Positions 43,205 to 55,546 of a DNA stretch of 64,000 nt are shown here, piece by piece. The stretch covers positions 124,001-188,000 of the forward strand of contig CAWGFN010000004.1 in the NCBI GenBank assembly GCA_963821885.1, written 5' to 3'. A program made the translations under genes and the position numbers. The DNA is from Oleiagrimonas sp963821885. GTDB lineage: Bacteria; Pseudomonadota; Gammaproteobacteria; Xanthomonadales; Rhodanobacteraceae. Position 1 is the stretch's first letter, and every line of letters begins with the position of its first letter. Below the pieces are notes generated by a model that made no database searches, had not been told where the DNA came from, and saw only the letters and a program-made list of their open reading frames with translations.

Positions 43205-44244
43205 GGGCGCACCCCGCTGCAACGCTTGAGCTGGTAGCAGCGCACCGCCTGGTCGTGCTGGGCCAGGGTGTCGGAAAACACGTGCGTGCCGTCACCGCGG
43301 GCCACGAAGTACAGGGCCTTGCCCGGCGCCGGATGCAGGGCGGCCTCGATCGCCGGCTTGCCCGGCAGGGCGATCGGCGTCGGCGGCAGGCCCGCGTGCA
43401 TGTAGGTGTTGTACGGGGTCTCGGTTTCCAGGTCGCGCTTGCGGATGTTGCCGTGATAGCTCGCGCCCATGCCGTAGATCACCGTGGGATCGGTCTGCAA
43501 CCGCATGCCGCGCTCGAGCCGGCGCACGAACACGCCCGCGATGCGCGCACGCTCGCTCGGCTGCGCGGTCTCCTTCTCCACGATCGAGGCCAGGATCAGG
43601 GCCTGGTAGGGCGTGTCCAGTGGCAGGTCCGGGGCACGCCGCGGCCAGGCCTTCCCGAGCAGGTCCTGCATCGCCGCGTGCGACCGCCTGAGGATGTCCA
43701 GGTCGCTGTCGCCACGGATGAAGGCGTAGGTCTCGGGCAGGAACCGGCCCTCGGGGTTCTGATCGTTCATGCCCAGCCGCTGCATCAGCTGCGCGGTGCC
43801 CATCGACGCCGCGGCGTGCTTGAGGTCGGGCGCCTTGTCCAGGGCCTCGCGCAGCTCCTGGAACGTCCAGCCATCGACGATGGTGAAGCGATGCTGCACC
43901 ACCCGCGAATGCGCCATGTCCTCGAACAGCTGGCGTGGTGTCATCCCCGGACGCAGGGCGTACTCGCCCGCGTGCAGGTCGCGGGTGACGTGCATGCGCT
44001 CGGCCAGGGCGCGCCAGAACCAGCGCGGCGCGGCGCTGAGCTCGCGCGCCTGCAGCTCGTCGACGATGCGGTGGAACCCGGCGCCCCGGGGGATCACCAC
44101 CGAGGGACTGTCCGGGTGGATCGCCATCGGCGCGTCGGCGAAGCGGTTGATCTCCTGCCACAGCACGCCGGCTGCGGCCAGCAACGCGAACACCACCACG
44201 ATCAAGAGGATCCACAGCCGGGTACCGCCGCGCTGGTGCCTCAT
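43201..44244 (-). CDS. mltG: Endolytic murein transglycosylase MltG
   Basis: Cleaves nascent glycan strands to set their length. The 347-residue protein has one N-terminal membrane helix (LWILLIVVVFALLAAAGVLW), a LysM-like subdomain and the YceG catalytic domain with ILASIVEKETAQPSER (catalytic Glu) and RRLERGMRLQTDPTVIYG, YNTYMHAGLPPTPI. ATG 44244 overlaps the pabC stop (44241-44243). Confidence 0.96.
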   Translation of the reverse strand: MRHQRGGTRLWILLIVVVFALLAAAGVLWQEINRFADAPMAIHPDSPSVVIPRGAGFHRIVDELQARELSAAPRWFWRALAERMHVTRDLHAGEYALRPGMTPRQLFEDMAHSRVVQHRFTIVDGWTFQELREALDKAPDLKHAAASMGTAQLMQRLGMNDQNPEGRFLPETYAFIRGDSDLDILRRSHAAMQDLLGKAWPRRAPDLPLDTPYQALILASIVEKETAQPSERARIAGVFVRRLERGMRLQTDPTVIYGMGASYHGNIRKRDLETETPYNTYMHAGLPPTPIALPGKPAIEAALHPAPGKALYFVARGDGTHVFSDTLAQHDQAVRCYQLKRCSGVRP

Positions 44245-45059
44245 GCGTCCAACTCCAGCAGCAAGCGGAAATGCGCCTGCACGGCGCGGGTATCCGCGCC
44301 GACCGCCAGGGCGCGGCCATCCAGGTCGCGCACCGGCAGGATGCCGCGCACGCTGGAACTGAGGAAAACTTCGTCGGCTTGCATCAATGCGTCCATCTCG
44401 ATTGTTGCGGTCCGGCAATCGGGCCATTGCGAGAGCACTTCGGCGCGTGCCACGCCGGCCACCCCGCATGCCTCCACCCCGGGCGTGAACCAGTGCCCGT
44501 CGATGCGCGCGAACAGGTTGGCCGCCGTGGCGCAGACCACCCGCCCCTGCATGTCGCGCATGAGGCCCTCGGCGATGTCCGGGTCGTCCCACTCGCCCCG
44601 CCCCAGCACCTGTTCCAGCCGGTTCAGGTGCTTGAGTCCGGCCAGCGCCGGCTGCAGGGCCAGTCGCGTCTGGCAGAAGCGTACCCGGATTCCGGCAGCG
44701 CTCCAATCGGCGTCCACGTGCGGCGCCGGCGCGGCCGTGACCATGCGCACGGCACGTGCGGGTCGCGGCGGACGGTAGCCGCGCGGTCCCGACCCGCGGG
44801 TCCATGTGATGCGGACCACCGCCGCATCGAGGCCATCGCTCACGCGCAGGGCATCCTCGCGCAGGATCGAGGGATCCGGCGACGGCAGGCCGAGCCGCGC
44901 GCAACCGGCGTGCAGGCGCCGCATGTGCCGGTCCCACAACGGGATGCGCCCTTGCACCACGCGCAGGGTCTCGAACAGGCCGTCGCCATACAGCAGTCCG
45001 CGATCATCCACGGCCAGCGATGCGGACGGCTGACCGTCGACCAGCACCCGCGTCGTCAT
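44241..45059 (-). CDS. pabC: Aminodeoxychorismate lyase
   Basis: PLP fold type IV enzyme that releases pyruvate and 4-aminobenzoate from aminodeoxychorismate. The 272-residue protein has LLYGDGLFETLRVVQGR, the PLP Lys in LAGLKHLNRLEQVLGRGE, and C-terminal FLSSSVRGILPVRDLDGR. Overlaps pabB by 4 bp, supporting a shared role in folate synthesis. Confidence 0.95.
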   Translation of the reverse strand: MTTRVLVDGQPSASLAVDDRGLLYGDGLFETLRVVQGRIPLWDRHMRRLHAGCARLGLPSPDPSILREDALRVSDGLDAAVVRITWTRGSGPRGYRPPRPARAVRMVTAAPAPHVDADWSAAGIRVRFCQTRLALQPALAGLKHLNRLEQVLGRGEWDDPDIAEGLMRDMQGRVVCATAANLFARIDGHWFTPGVEACGVAGVARAEVLSQWPDCRTATIEMDALMQADEVFLSSSVRGILPVRDLDGRALAVGADTRAVQAHFRLLLELDA

Positions 45060-46438
45060 CCGTCCGCCCCCAGCGCACGCAGCAGTCCGCGAGCCTTGTG
45101 CCGGGTTTCCTCGAGTTCGGCCTCGGCCTGCGAGTCGACCACGATGCCCGCGCCGGCACGCAGGCGGATGCCGCGGGCGTCGATGCCCAGGGTGCGGATC
45201 AGGATGTTGAGGTCCATGTCGCCGCTGCGGTCCAGATAGCCCATGGCGCCGGTGTAGGCGCCGCGCCCCTCGCCTTCCAGGTCGGCGATGATCTGCATGC
45301 AGCGTACTTTCGGGCAACCGGTGATGGTGCCTCCCGGGAAGGTGGCCGCGATCACCTGGCCCGGCGTCACGTCCTCGCGCAGCGTGCCGCGCACGTTGGA
45401 GACGATGTGGTGCACGTGGGCATAGCTCTCCACGGTCATCAGCTCGTCGACCTCGACGCTACCGGGCACGCATACGCGACCCAGGTCGTTGCGTTCCAGG
45501 TCGATCAGCATGATGTGCTCGGCGCGTTCCTTGGGATGCCCGATCAGCTCGCCGATGCGCGCGGCCTCGTCGTCGCCGGCCATGCGCGGGCGCGTGCCGG
45601 CGATCGGTCGCGTCTGCACGCAATGGCCGCGGACCTCCACCAGGCGTTCGGGCGAGGAGCTCGATACCGCCCAGTCCTTGTCCTGCCAGAGCCCCGCGAA
45701 CGGCGCCGGATTGGCCCCGCGCAGTGCCGCGTGGACCTGCCATGGCGCCACCGGCTCGCGCGGCACGGCCTGCCAGGCACGCGACAGGTTGACCTGGAAG
45801 ACATCGCCCGCGCGCAGGTGCTCGTGCACCCGCGCCACGCCGCCGAGAAATCGCGCCGGGGGATCCTCCGTGACCCGCGCGGCCAGCGTGGCCGGCGCGT
45901 CGACGGCCTGGGCGCCGAGGAGATCGTCGCGCATGTCCTGCAGGCAATCGGCGTGCCCGGGCTCGGCCACCAGCAGGGTGCGTTGCGCGGCATGATCGAC
46001 CAGGATCGCGGCCGGGCAGCGCAACGCCAGCGCCACCGGCATCGGCCCGGGCGCGCGCGGCAGGGTCAGGCTCGGCTCGACCTGCGCGATCAGTTCATAG
46101 GCCAGCAGCAACGCCCATCCGCCATGGAACGGCAGTTCGTCAGCGGGACGGGGCGTGCGCTCGGCCTGCCAGGCGGCATCGAGACGTTCGAGGAAGGTCC
46201 CGTGGGTGCGTTCGCCATCGATGCGGGTGACGCCTTCGGCATCCAGCTCGATGCGCGACTGCGGAAACGCCAGCAGCAGGTCCCAGCGCGCCTGCGCCGG
46301 ACCGTGGGCCACGCTCTCCAGCAGGCACGGATAGCGCTGCGGCCGGGCCGCAGCCAGACCCAGCAGGTCGCGCGCGCCAGGCAGGCTCAGCACGCGCGGC
46401 GCGCTCGTGGAACCCTGGGTGGCGGAGACGGCGTGCAT
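45056..46438 (-). CDS. pabB: Aminodeoxychorismate synthase component I
   Basis: Chorismate-utilising enzyme of 460 residues; signatures LLESVAHGPAQARWD (tryptophan-site N-terminal motif), VHEHLRAGDVFQVNLSRAW, SSSPERLVEV, IDLERNDLGRVC and ATFPGGTITGCPKVRCM. In E. coli PabB the Lys of PIKGT forms a covalent intermediate; here the motif is PIAGTRPR, with Ala, the form usual in anthranilate synthase TrpE. Coupling to pabC supports the PabB name, but anthranilate-type activity cannot be excluded. ATG 46438 is the likely start; a GTG further upstream is in frame. Confidence 0.88.
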   Translation of the reverse strand: MHAVSATQGSTSAPRVLSLPGARDLLGLAAARPQRYPCLLESVAHGPAQARWDLLLAFPQSRIELDAEGVTRIDGERTHGTFLERLDAAWQAERTPRPADELPFHGGWALLLAYELIAQVEPSLTLPRAPGPMPVALALRCPAAILVDHAAQRTLLVAEPGHADCLQDMRDDLLGAQAVDAPATLAARVTEDPPARFLGGVARVHEHLRAGDVFQVNLSRAWQAVPREPVAPWQVHAALRGANPAPFAGLWQDKDWAVSSSSPERLVEVRGHCVQTRPIAGTRPRMAGDDEAARIGELIGHPKERAEHIMLIDLERNDLGRVCVPGSVEVDELMTVESYAHVHHIVSNVRGTLREDVTPGQVIAATFPGGTITGCPKVRCMQIIADLEGEGRGAYTGAMGYLDRSGDMDLNILIRTLGIDARGIRLRAGAGIVVDSQAEAELEETRHKARGLLRALGADG

Positions 46439-46512
46439 GGGCGGCGGAAACGGAAACGGTGCGAGCGGCACCCAAGCCTAGCAGCAGGACGCGGGCGGTG
46501 GCGGAAACGACA

Positions 46513-46541
46513 GCGCCCGCGACGAAGGCCGTCGCGGGCGC
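46513..46541 (-). terminator. Terminator of fabF
   Basis: GCGCCCGCGACG (46513-46524) pairs with CGTCGCGGGCGC (46530-46541) around an AAGGC loop, a 12-bp perfect stem, followed on the minus strand by TGTCGTTT. It lies 22 bp after the fabF stop and separates it from pabB. Confidence 0.85.
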
Positions 46542-46562
46542 CGTGGACGCGATGCTTCCGGC

Positions 46563-47801
46563 TTACAGGCGCTTGAACACCAGCGAGCCGTTGGTGCCGC
46601 CGAAACCGAACGAATTCGACACCACCACGTCGACCTTGGCCTCGCGCGCGGTATGCGGCACGAAGTCCAGGTCGCAGCCCTCGCCCGGTTCGTCCAGGTT
46701 GATGGTCGGCGGGATGATGTTGTCGCGCAGGGCCAGGATCGAGAAAATCGCCTCGACGCCGCCGGCAGCACCCAGAAGGTGGCCGGTCATCGACTTGGTC
46801 GAACTCATCATCAGCTTGTAGGCGTGGTCGCCGAACACGGTCTTGGCGGCCATGACCTCGGCCAGGTCGCCCTGCGGCGTGGAGGTGCCGTGGGCGTTGA
46901 TGTACTCGACCTGCTCCGGGTTGAGGCCGGCGTCGGTGATGGCGTGCTTCATGCAGCGCGCCGCGCCCTCGCCGCCCTCGCTGGGCGCGGTCATGTGGTA
47001 GGCGTCGCCGCTCATGCCGAAACCGACCAGCTCGCAGTAGATCTTGGCGCCGCGGGCCTTGGCCGATTCGTATTCCTCCAGCATCAGCACGCCGGAGCCG
47101 TCGGCCAGCACGAAGCCGTCGCGGCCGGCGTCCCAGGGACGGCTGGCCTGCTGCGGGGCGTCGTTGCGCGTGGACATCGCCTTGGCCGAGCAGAAGCCGC
47201 CGACCGCGGTGCCGGTGGTGGCGAATTCGGCGCCGCCGGCGAGCATCGCGTCGGCCTCGCCGTACTGGATCATGCGCATGGCCAGGCCGATATTGTGCGT
47301 GGCCGTGGTGCAGGCGGTGACGCAGGCGATGTTGGGGCCCTTCAGGCCCAGCATGATCGACAGCTGGCCCGAGACCATGTTGATGATCGAGCTGGGCACG
47401 AAGAACGGCGAGATCTTGCGCACGCCGCGCTCGTGGAAGTCGATCGAGGTCTTCTCGATGGTGTGCAGGCCGCCGATGCCGGCGCCCACGGCCGCGCCGA
47501 CGCGATCCGAATTGGCTTCGGTGACCTCGAGACCGGAATCCTTCAGCGCCTGGATGCCCGCCGCCACGCCATAGTGGATGAACGGGTCCATCTTCTTGAT
47601 GTCTTTCGGCGCGATGTACTCGAGCGGATCGAAATCGCGCACCTCGCCCGAGATCCGGGTCGGAAAGGTGCTGGCGTCGAAGTGGGTGATCTCGCCGATG
47701 CCACTCTTGCCGGCGGTGATGTTGGCCCAGCAGGTGGCCACGTCGTTTCCGACGGGACTGACCATGCCCAGGCCTGTGACTACCACGCGTCGCTTGCTCA
47801 T
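46563..47801 (-). CDS. fabF: Beta-ketoacyl-ACP synthase II
   Basis: Condensing enzyme that elongates fatty acids, 412 residues. Catalytic Cys in ACVTACTTATHNIG, His in NAHGTSTPQGD and TKSMTGHLLGAAG, and the C-terminal SNSFGFGGTNGSLVF. ATG 47801 (MSKRRVVVTGLGMVSP) is the family N-terminus. It follows acpP on the same strand after a 154-bp gap with a terminator-like hairpin. Confidence 0.98.
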   Translation of the reverse strand: MSKRRVVVTGLGMVSPVGNDVATCWANITAGKSGIGEITHFDASTFPTRISGEVRDFDPLEYIAPKDIKKMDPFIHYGVAAGIQALKDSGLEVTEANSDRVGAAVGAGIGGLHTIEKTSIDFHERGVRKISPFFVPSSIINMVSGQLSIMLGLKGPNIACVTACTTATHNIGLAMRMIQYGEADAMLAGGAEFATTGTAVGGFCSAKAMSTRNDAPQQASRPWDAGRDGFVLADGSGVLMLEEYESAKARGAKIYCELVGFGMSGDAYHMTAPSEGGEGAARCMKHAITDAGLNPEQVEYINAHGTSTPQGDLAEVMAAKTVFGDHAYKLMMSSTKSMTGHLLGAAGGVEAIFSILALRDNIIPPTINLDEPGEGCDLDFVPHTAREAKVDVVVSNSFGFGGTNGSLVFKRL

Positions 47802-47869
47802 GCTCGTGTTCCGTGTTGGACGGCTCGGCGCAACCATACGCCGCAGAACGTTACCGGAGGCGAAAACAC

Positions 47870-47893
47870 GAACTGCGCCGGGCGGCGCAGTTC
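47870..47893 (-). terminator. Stem-loop between acpP and fabF
   Basis: GAACTGCGCCG (47870-47880) and CGGCGCAGTTC (47883-47893) form an almost loop-less perfect inverted repeat 63 bp after acpP. Partial termination here would give more acpP than fabF transcript, as is typical for acpP. Confidence 0.6.
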
Positions 47894-47955
47894 ATGGGTG
47901 TGCTTGGCTCGGCTCCGGGCGGCGCGCAAGGCACGCGCACCCGGGCTCGATCGCA

Positions 47956-48198
47956 TCAGGACTTCTTTTCGTGCGCCTGGATGTAATCGATTGCCTGCTG
48001 CACCGTGGTGATCTTCTCGGCTTCCTCGTCGGGAATTTCCGTCTCGAACTCTTCCTCGAGCGCCATGACCAGCTCGACGGTGTCCAGGGAATCGGCACCC
48101 AGGTCGTCCACGAACGAAGCGCTCGAGGTGACCTCGTCTTCCTTCACGCCAAGCTGTTCAACAACGATCTTCTTGACGCGCTCTTCAATGGTGCTCAT
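47956..48198 (-). CDS. acpP: Acyl carrier protein
   Basis: An 80-residue ACP with phosphopantetheine Ser in GADSLDTVELVMALEEEFE. Start MSTIEERVKKIVVEQLG is standard. Here fabG is not upstream as in many relatives; the preceding gene on this strand is an acyl-CoA dehydrogenase. Confidence 0.98.
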   Translation of the reverse strand: MSTIEERVKKIVVEQLGVKEDEVTSSASFVDDLGADSLDTVELVMALEEEFETEIPDEEAEKITTVQQAIDYIQAHEKKS

Positions 48199-48310
48199 GT
48201 GCTAATGACCTCCCGAGGGAATGAATCCGGCGCATTGTAGTGGTTAAGGCGGCAGGCCGCCAGCGTCGCCGGACTTGAACGGATCCGCCATGCGGCGGCG
48301 ATGAACGAAA

Positions 48311-48324
48311 GGGTTATTTTACCC
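48311..48324 (-). promoter_or_regulatory. Candidate acpP promoter
   Basis: GGGTTATTTTACCC contains, on the minus strand, TAAAAT at 48316-48321 as a -10 for acpP, about 118 bp before its ATG, within a GGGT...ACCC dyad. The remaining acdH-acpP gap (48199-48378) shows no gene. Confidence 0.35.
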
Positions 48325-48378
48325 GAAATGCCGTCGCTGGCGACTGTCTGCCAGGCGCCAGCGGCTCGACGGGGCGAT

Positions 48379-49542
<1,164 letters not shown>

Positions 49543-49718
49543 GGGGCCTCCTGCGTCGCCCGGGGGGAAACGTGGTGTGGGGTGGTCTACGGTTCGCGTA
49601 CCCGGACTGGATTCGCGGCACGTCAAAGCAGGCCATTATAGCGTGTTCGCCGCCGCCACCGGCAGCATGGCCATCGTCACGGTTGACGGCCCGCGCGACA
49701 GGGCCTAGGCTTTCTCAT

Positions 49719-49745
49719 CTTTGCATCGCGATAAAAGGATGTAAC
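49719..49745 (+). promoter_or_regulatory. Candidate operator/leader of the regulator-metH genes
   Basis: Imperfect dyad CATCTTT...AAAAGGATG with an inner perfect ATCGCGAT lies just before the ArsR-methyltransferase ATG (49747); AAAGGATG also serves as Shine-Dalgarno-like sequence. Autoregulation of the regulator gene is a reasonable inference, not shown. Confidence 0.35.
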
Positions 49746-49746
49746 G

Positions 49747-50673
49747 ATGGATCTGTCCACGGCGTCGGCGCTGCTGCGCCTGCTGGCCGACCCCACCCGG
49801 GTGCGCCTGCTGGCCCTGCTCGAACGCGAGGAGCTGACCGTGGCCGAGCTGGCCGCGATCCTGCAACTGGCGCAACCGCGCGTGTCCACCCACCTGGCCA
49901 AACTGAAGGAAGCCGACCTGGTGCGCGACCGTCGCGCCGGGGTCTCGGCCTATTATCGCGCCAGCGACGACCCGGATCGAGGCCTGAAAGGCCTGCTGGG
50001 CGCGCTCCGTGAGGGCGTGGACGACGCCCTGCTGGACACCGACGCGCGCAACCTGCCCATCGTGCTGGCCCAGCGTGCCCGCGACCAGGGCTGGGCCGAC
50101 ACCGTGGCCGGCGACATGGAGCGCCACTATTCGCCCGGACGCACCTGGGAGACCCTGGCCCGCGCCCTGCTGCAGCTGCTGGACACCGGCGACGTGCTCG
50201 ACATCGCCTCCGGCGACGGCATCACCGCCGAACTGCTGGCGCCGCACGCGCGCTCGATCACCTGCATCGACGCCAGCGAACGGGTCACGGCCGCGGCACG
50301 CAAGCGCCTGAAGCCGTTCTCCAACGTCGAGGTGCGCCAGGGCGACATGCACGACCTGGGCTTCGAGGCGCGGTTCGACCTGGTGCTGATGCTGCATGCC
50401 CTGACCTACGCCGAGACGCCGTCCGTGGCCATTGCCGAGGCCGCCCGCGCGTTGCGCCCCGGGGGACGCCTGCTGGCCGTGACCCTGGCCCGGCACGGGC
50501 ACAAGACCGCGGTCGACCCGTTCGGCCACCGCAACCTCGGGTTCAAGCGCGAGGAACTCTCGCAACTGGCCACGCGCGCCGGCCTGGACGTGGCCCAGTG
50601 CGACCGCATCTCGCGCGAGCGCAAGCCTCCGCACTTCGAGGTGCTGTGCCTGCTGGCGCACAAGCCGAAATAG
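49747..50673 (+). CDS. ArsR-family regulator fused to a SAM-dependent methyltransferase domain (SahR-like)
   Basis: 308 residues: an ArsR-type winged helix (1-90: LADPTRVRLLALLEREELTVAELAAILQLAQPRVSTHLAKLKEADLV) without metal-binding cysteines, and a class I methyltransferase fold (about 140-290) with motif I VLDIASGDGITAELL, motif II CIDAS and later LALYAE-type strands ALRPGGRLLAV. Fusions of this kind have been proposed as SahR, sensing S-adenosylhomocysteine and controlling metH. The location supports that: the two metH genes follow after 4 bp (stop at 50671, next ATG 50678), forming one operon. Whether the methyltransferase fold only binds ligand or also catalyses is unknown. Confidence 0.85.
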   Translation: MDLSTASALLRLLADPTRVRLLALLEREELTVAELAAILQLAQPRVSTHLAKLKEADLVRDRRAGVSAYYRASDDPDRGLKGLLGALREGVDDALLDTDARNLPIVLAQRARDQGWADTVAGDMERHYSPGRTWETLARALLQLLDTGDVLDIASGDGITAELLAPHARSITCIDASERVTAAARKRLKPFSNVEVRQGDMHDLGFEARFDLVLMLHALTYAETPSVAIAEAARALRPGGRLLAVTLARHGHKTAVDPFGHRNLGFKREELSQLATRAGLDVAQCDRISRERKPPHFEVLCLLAHKPK

Positions 50674-50677
50674 ACCC

Positions 50678-51756
50678 ATGAGCGAGCACGCCCTGCCCTG
50701 GCTTCATCCCGAACGGATCGCGCGCCTCGAGGACGCCCTGAGCCGGCGCATCCTGCTGCTGGACGGCGCCATGGGCACCATGCTGCAGGGCCACCGGCTG
50801 GACGAGGCCGGTTATCGCGGCGAGCGCTTCGCGCACGGCTGCGACGGCCGCCACGAGCATGCCCACGACGCCAGTTGCGCGCGCGAACTGAAGGGCAACA
50901 ACGACCTGCTCAGCCTGTCGCAACCGGACATCATCCGCGGCATCCACGACGCCTACCTCGACGCCGGCGCGGACCTGGTCGAGACCAACACCTTCAACGC
51001 CACGCGCGTGAGCCAGTCCGACTACCGCATGCAGGCGCTGGTGCATGAATTGAACGTCGAGGGCGCGAGGCTGGCCCGCGCGTCCTGCGACGCGGCCGAG
51101 CGCCGCGACCCGTCGCGACCGCGCTTCGCGGTCGGCGTGCTCGGACCGACCAGCCGCACCGCCTCGATCTCGCCGGACGTCAACGATCCGGGATTTCGCA
51201 ACATCGACTTCGCCGAGCTGGTCGACAACTACACCGAGGCCGTGGACGGCCTGGTCGAGGGCGGCGCCGACCTGATCATGGTCGAGACCGTGTTCGACAC
51301 CCTCAACGCCAAGGCCGCGCTGTATGCCGTCGACGCCGAGTTCCGCCGCCGCGGCGGACGGCTGCCGCTGATGATCTCCGGCACCATCACCGACAAGTCC
51401 GGCCGCACCCTGTCCGGACAGACGCCGGAAGCCTTCTACATCGCCCTGGCCCACGCCCGTCCGCTGTCGATCGGCTTCAACTGCGCGCTCGGCGCCGAGG
51501 AACTGCGCCCGCACGTGCAGGCGCTGGCCGCGATGGCCGAATGCCGCATCAGCACGCATCCCAATGCCGGCCTGCCCAATGCCTTCGGCGAATACGACGA
51601 GACGCCCGAGCACATGGCGCGCACCCTGGGCGGCTTCGCCGCGGATGGCCTGCTGGACATCGTCGGCGGCTGCTGCGGCACCTCGCCCGAGCACATCGCG
51701 GCCATCGCCTCGGCGGTGCGCGGGCACGCGCCACGCGGCGCCGCGGGGAGGACCGC

Positions 51757-51760
<4 letters not shown>
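50678..51760 (+). CDS. metH: Methionine synthase, homocysteine-binding module (separate gene)
   Basis: 360 residues corresponding to the N-terminal homocysteine-activating domain of cobalamin-dependent MetH: ILLLDGAMGTMLQ, LVETNTFNATRVSQSDY, the zinc ligands Cys in SIGFNCALGAEELRP and the Cys pair in VGGCCGTSPEHI. The remaining modules are on the next gene, whose start overlaps the stop (ATGA at 51757-51760), so the two chains are made in equal amounts and must associate. The split arrangement is known in Xanthomonas and relatives. Confidence 0.93.
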
Positions 51761-54434
<2,674 letters not shown>

Positions 54435-54450
<16 letters not shown>

Positions 54451-54776
54451 GCCTGGCGCCGCGACCGCAGGTCGCGCGCATGCACGATGAGGTTGTAGAC
54501 CGAGACGAAGGCCGGGAACGTGTTCGACAGGATGCCCACCGAGTCGTTCTTGCCGAAGGTGAAATAGGCCAGCAGCAGCGCGCTGCCGGTCACCGACAGC
54601 CACCAGAACGCCAGAGGCATCACCACCCGCTTGTGCTTGCGGGTGTAGTACATCTGCACGAACCAGCGGCTGGTGAACAACGCCATGCCGAGGAAGCCCA
54701 CCGCCTTCCACGGTGTCACCTCGAATCCCTGCAGGGCCTGCAGGATGTCGGTCAGGTGTTGGTGCAGGCTTTCCAT
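54435..54776 (-). CDS. Membrane protein with lipid A biosynthesis N-terminal (LAB_N) domain
   Basis: 113 residues with about three membrane helices and the LAB_N signature (WKAVGFLGMALFTSRWFVQMYYTRKHKRVVMPLAFWWLSVTGSALLLAYFTF). The domain resembles the N-terminal part found fused to LpxB in some bacteria; stand-alone copies are common next to lipid-A glycosyltransferases. No such gene is adjacent here. Start MESLHQH at 54776. The 3' end overlaps the end of metH. Confidence 0.85.
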
Positions 54777-54916
54777 CGGAAATGACGCTCGCGCAGGGGG
54801 ACAATCGCGCAAGTGTACCAACGCGCGCCGGCCGATGGCGCCGGCCGCCGATCGGAAGTTGGCACGCGGGCATTGACCCCGACCCCGGCTCTGCGTAGAC
54901 TTTCGCGCTCTCTATC

Positions 54917-54991
54917 GGGCGGTTAGCTCAGCGGTAGAGCACTGCCTTCACACGGCAGGTGTCACAAGTTCGATCCTTGTACCGCCCACCA
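54917..54991 (+). tRNA. tRNA-Val (anticodon CAC)
   Basis: Acceptor GGGCGGT/ACCGCCC, anticodon stem CTGCC-GGCAG with loop TTCACAC, T-arm with GTTCGATCC, and CCA encoded. 75 nt. A terminator follows. Confidence 0.96.
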
Positions 54992-55004
54992 TCTTGCACA
55001 AGAA

Positions 55005-55032
55005 CAAAGGCCACCCGAGCGGGTGGCCTTTG
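55005..55032 (+). terminator. Terminator of tRNA-Val
   Basis: CAAAGGCCACCCG (55005-55017) pairs with CGGGTGGCCTTTG (55020-55032), a 13-bp perfect stem with a two-base loop, followed by TTTT. Confidence 0.9.
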
Positions 55033-55058
55033 TTTTATCCGTCTTTCAGATCAATGCC

Positions 55059-55535
55059 TTACCAGCACTCGGCGACGGTTCCAGTACCACTGGAGGTGCG
55101 CGTGCCGGCCTGATCGATGCTCAGCGTGCCGCACTTGGTGTCGCGGGTTAGCTGGGCATTGATGGGCTGGGCCTGGATCGTATAGGTGGAACGCGTCGGC
55201 TGGCCGGTCAGGAACTGGTACTTGTAGTCGTTGCCTGTCTGGCTGGTGGTGGCGCAGTCCATGGTGGTGAATGGCGGCGCCACCGTGCTGCCGCTGGCTG
55301 GGCTCTGGTCGTAGCGCAGGTTGCTGGTGTAGTAGCGCTCCATCCAGTTGGAGAACTCCGACAGGCACCCCTCGGCCGCCACCCGGTGCGTCTTGGTGAC
55401 GTGCGAGATGTAGGACGGATAGGCGATCGCCGCGAGAATGGCGATCACCGCCACCACGATCATCAGTTCGATGAGCGTGAAGCCGTTGCCGCGCGGTGGC
55501 GCGAGGCCGGATACGTTCGTGTGCGAGCGATGCAT
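55059..55535 (-). CDS. pilE: Type IV pilin-like protein PilE
   Basis: A 158-residue type IV pilin-like protein with prepilin peptidase site GNGFTLIELMIVVAVIAILAAIAYPSY (Gly-Phe cleavage, Glu5). Conserved minor-pilin Cys pairs appear in the C-terminal part (EGCLSEF, DCATTS, TKCGTL, AECW). In Xanthomonas and Pseudomonas the equivalent gene ends the fimT/pilVWX/pilY1 operon and helps prime pilus assembly. It is 11 bp after pilY1. Confidence 0.9.
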   Translation of the reverse strand: MHRSHTNVSGLAPPRGNGFTLIELMIVVAVIAILAAIAYPSYISHVTKTHRVAAEGCLSEFSNWMERYYTSNLRYDQSPASGSTVAPPFTTMDCATTSQTGNDYKYQFLTGQPTRSTYTIQAQPINAQLTRDTKCGTLSIDQAGTRTSSGTGTVAECW

Positions 55536-55546
55536 GAGAATCCCCC

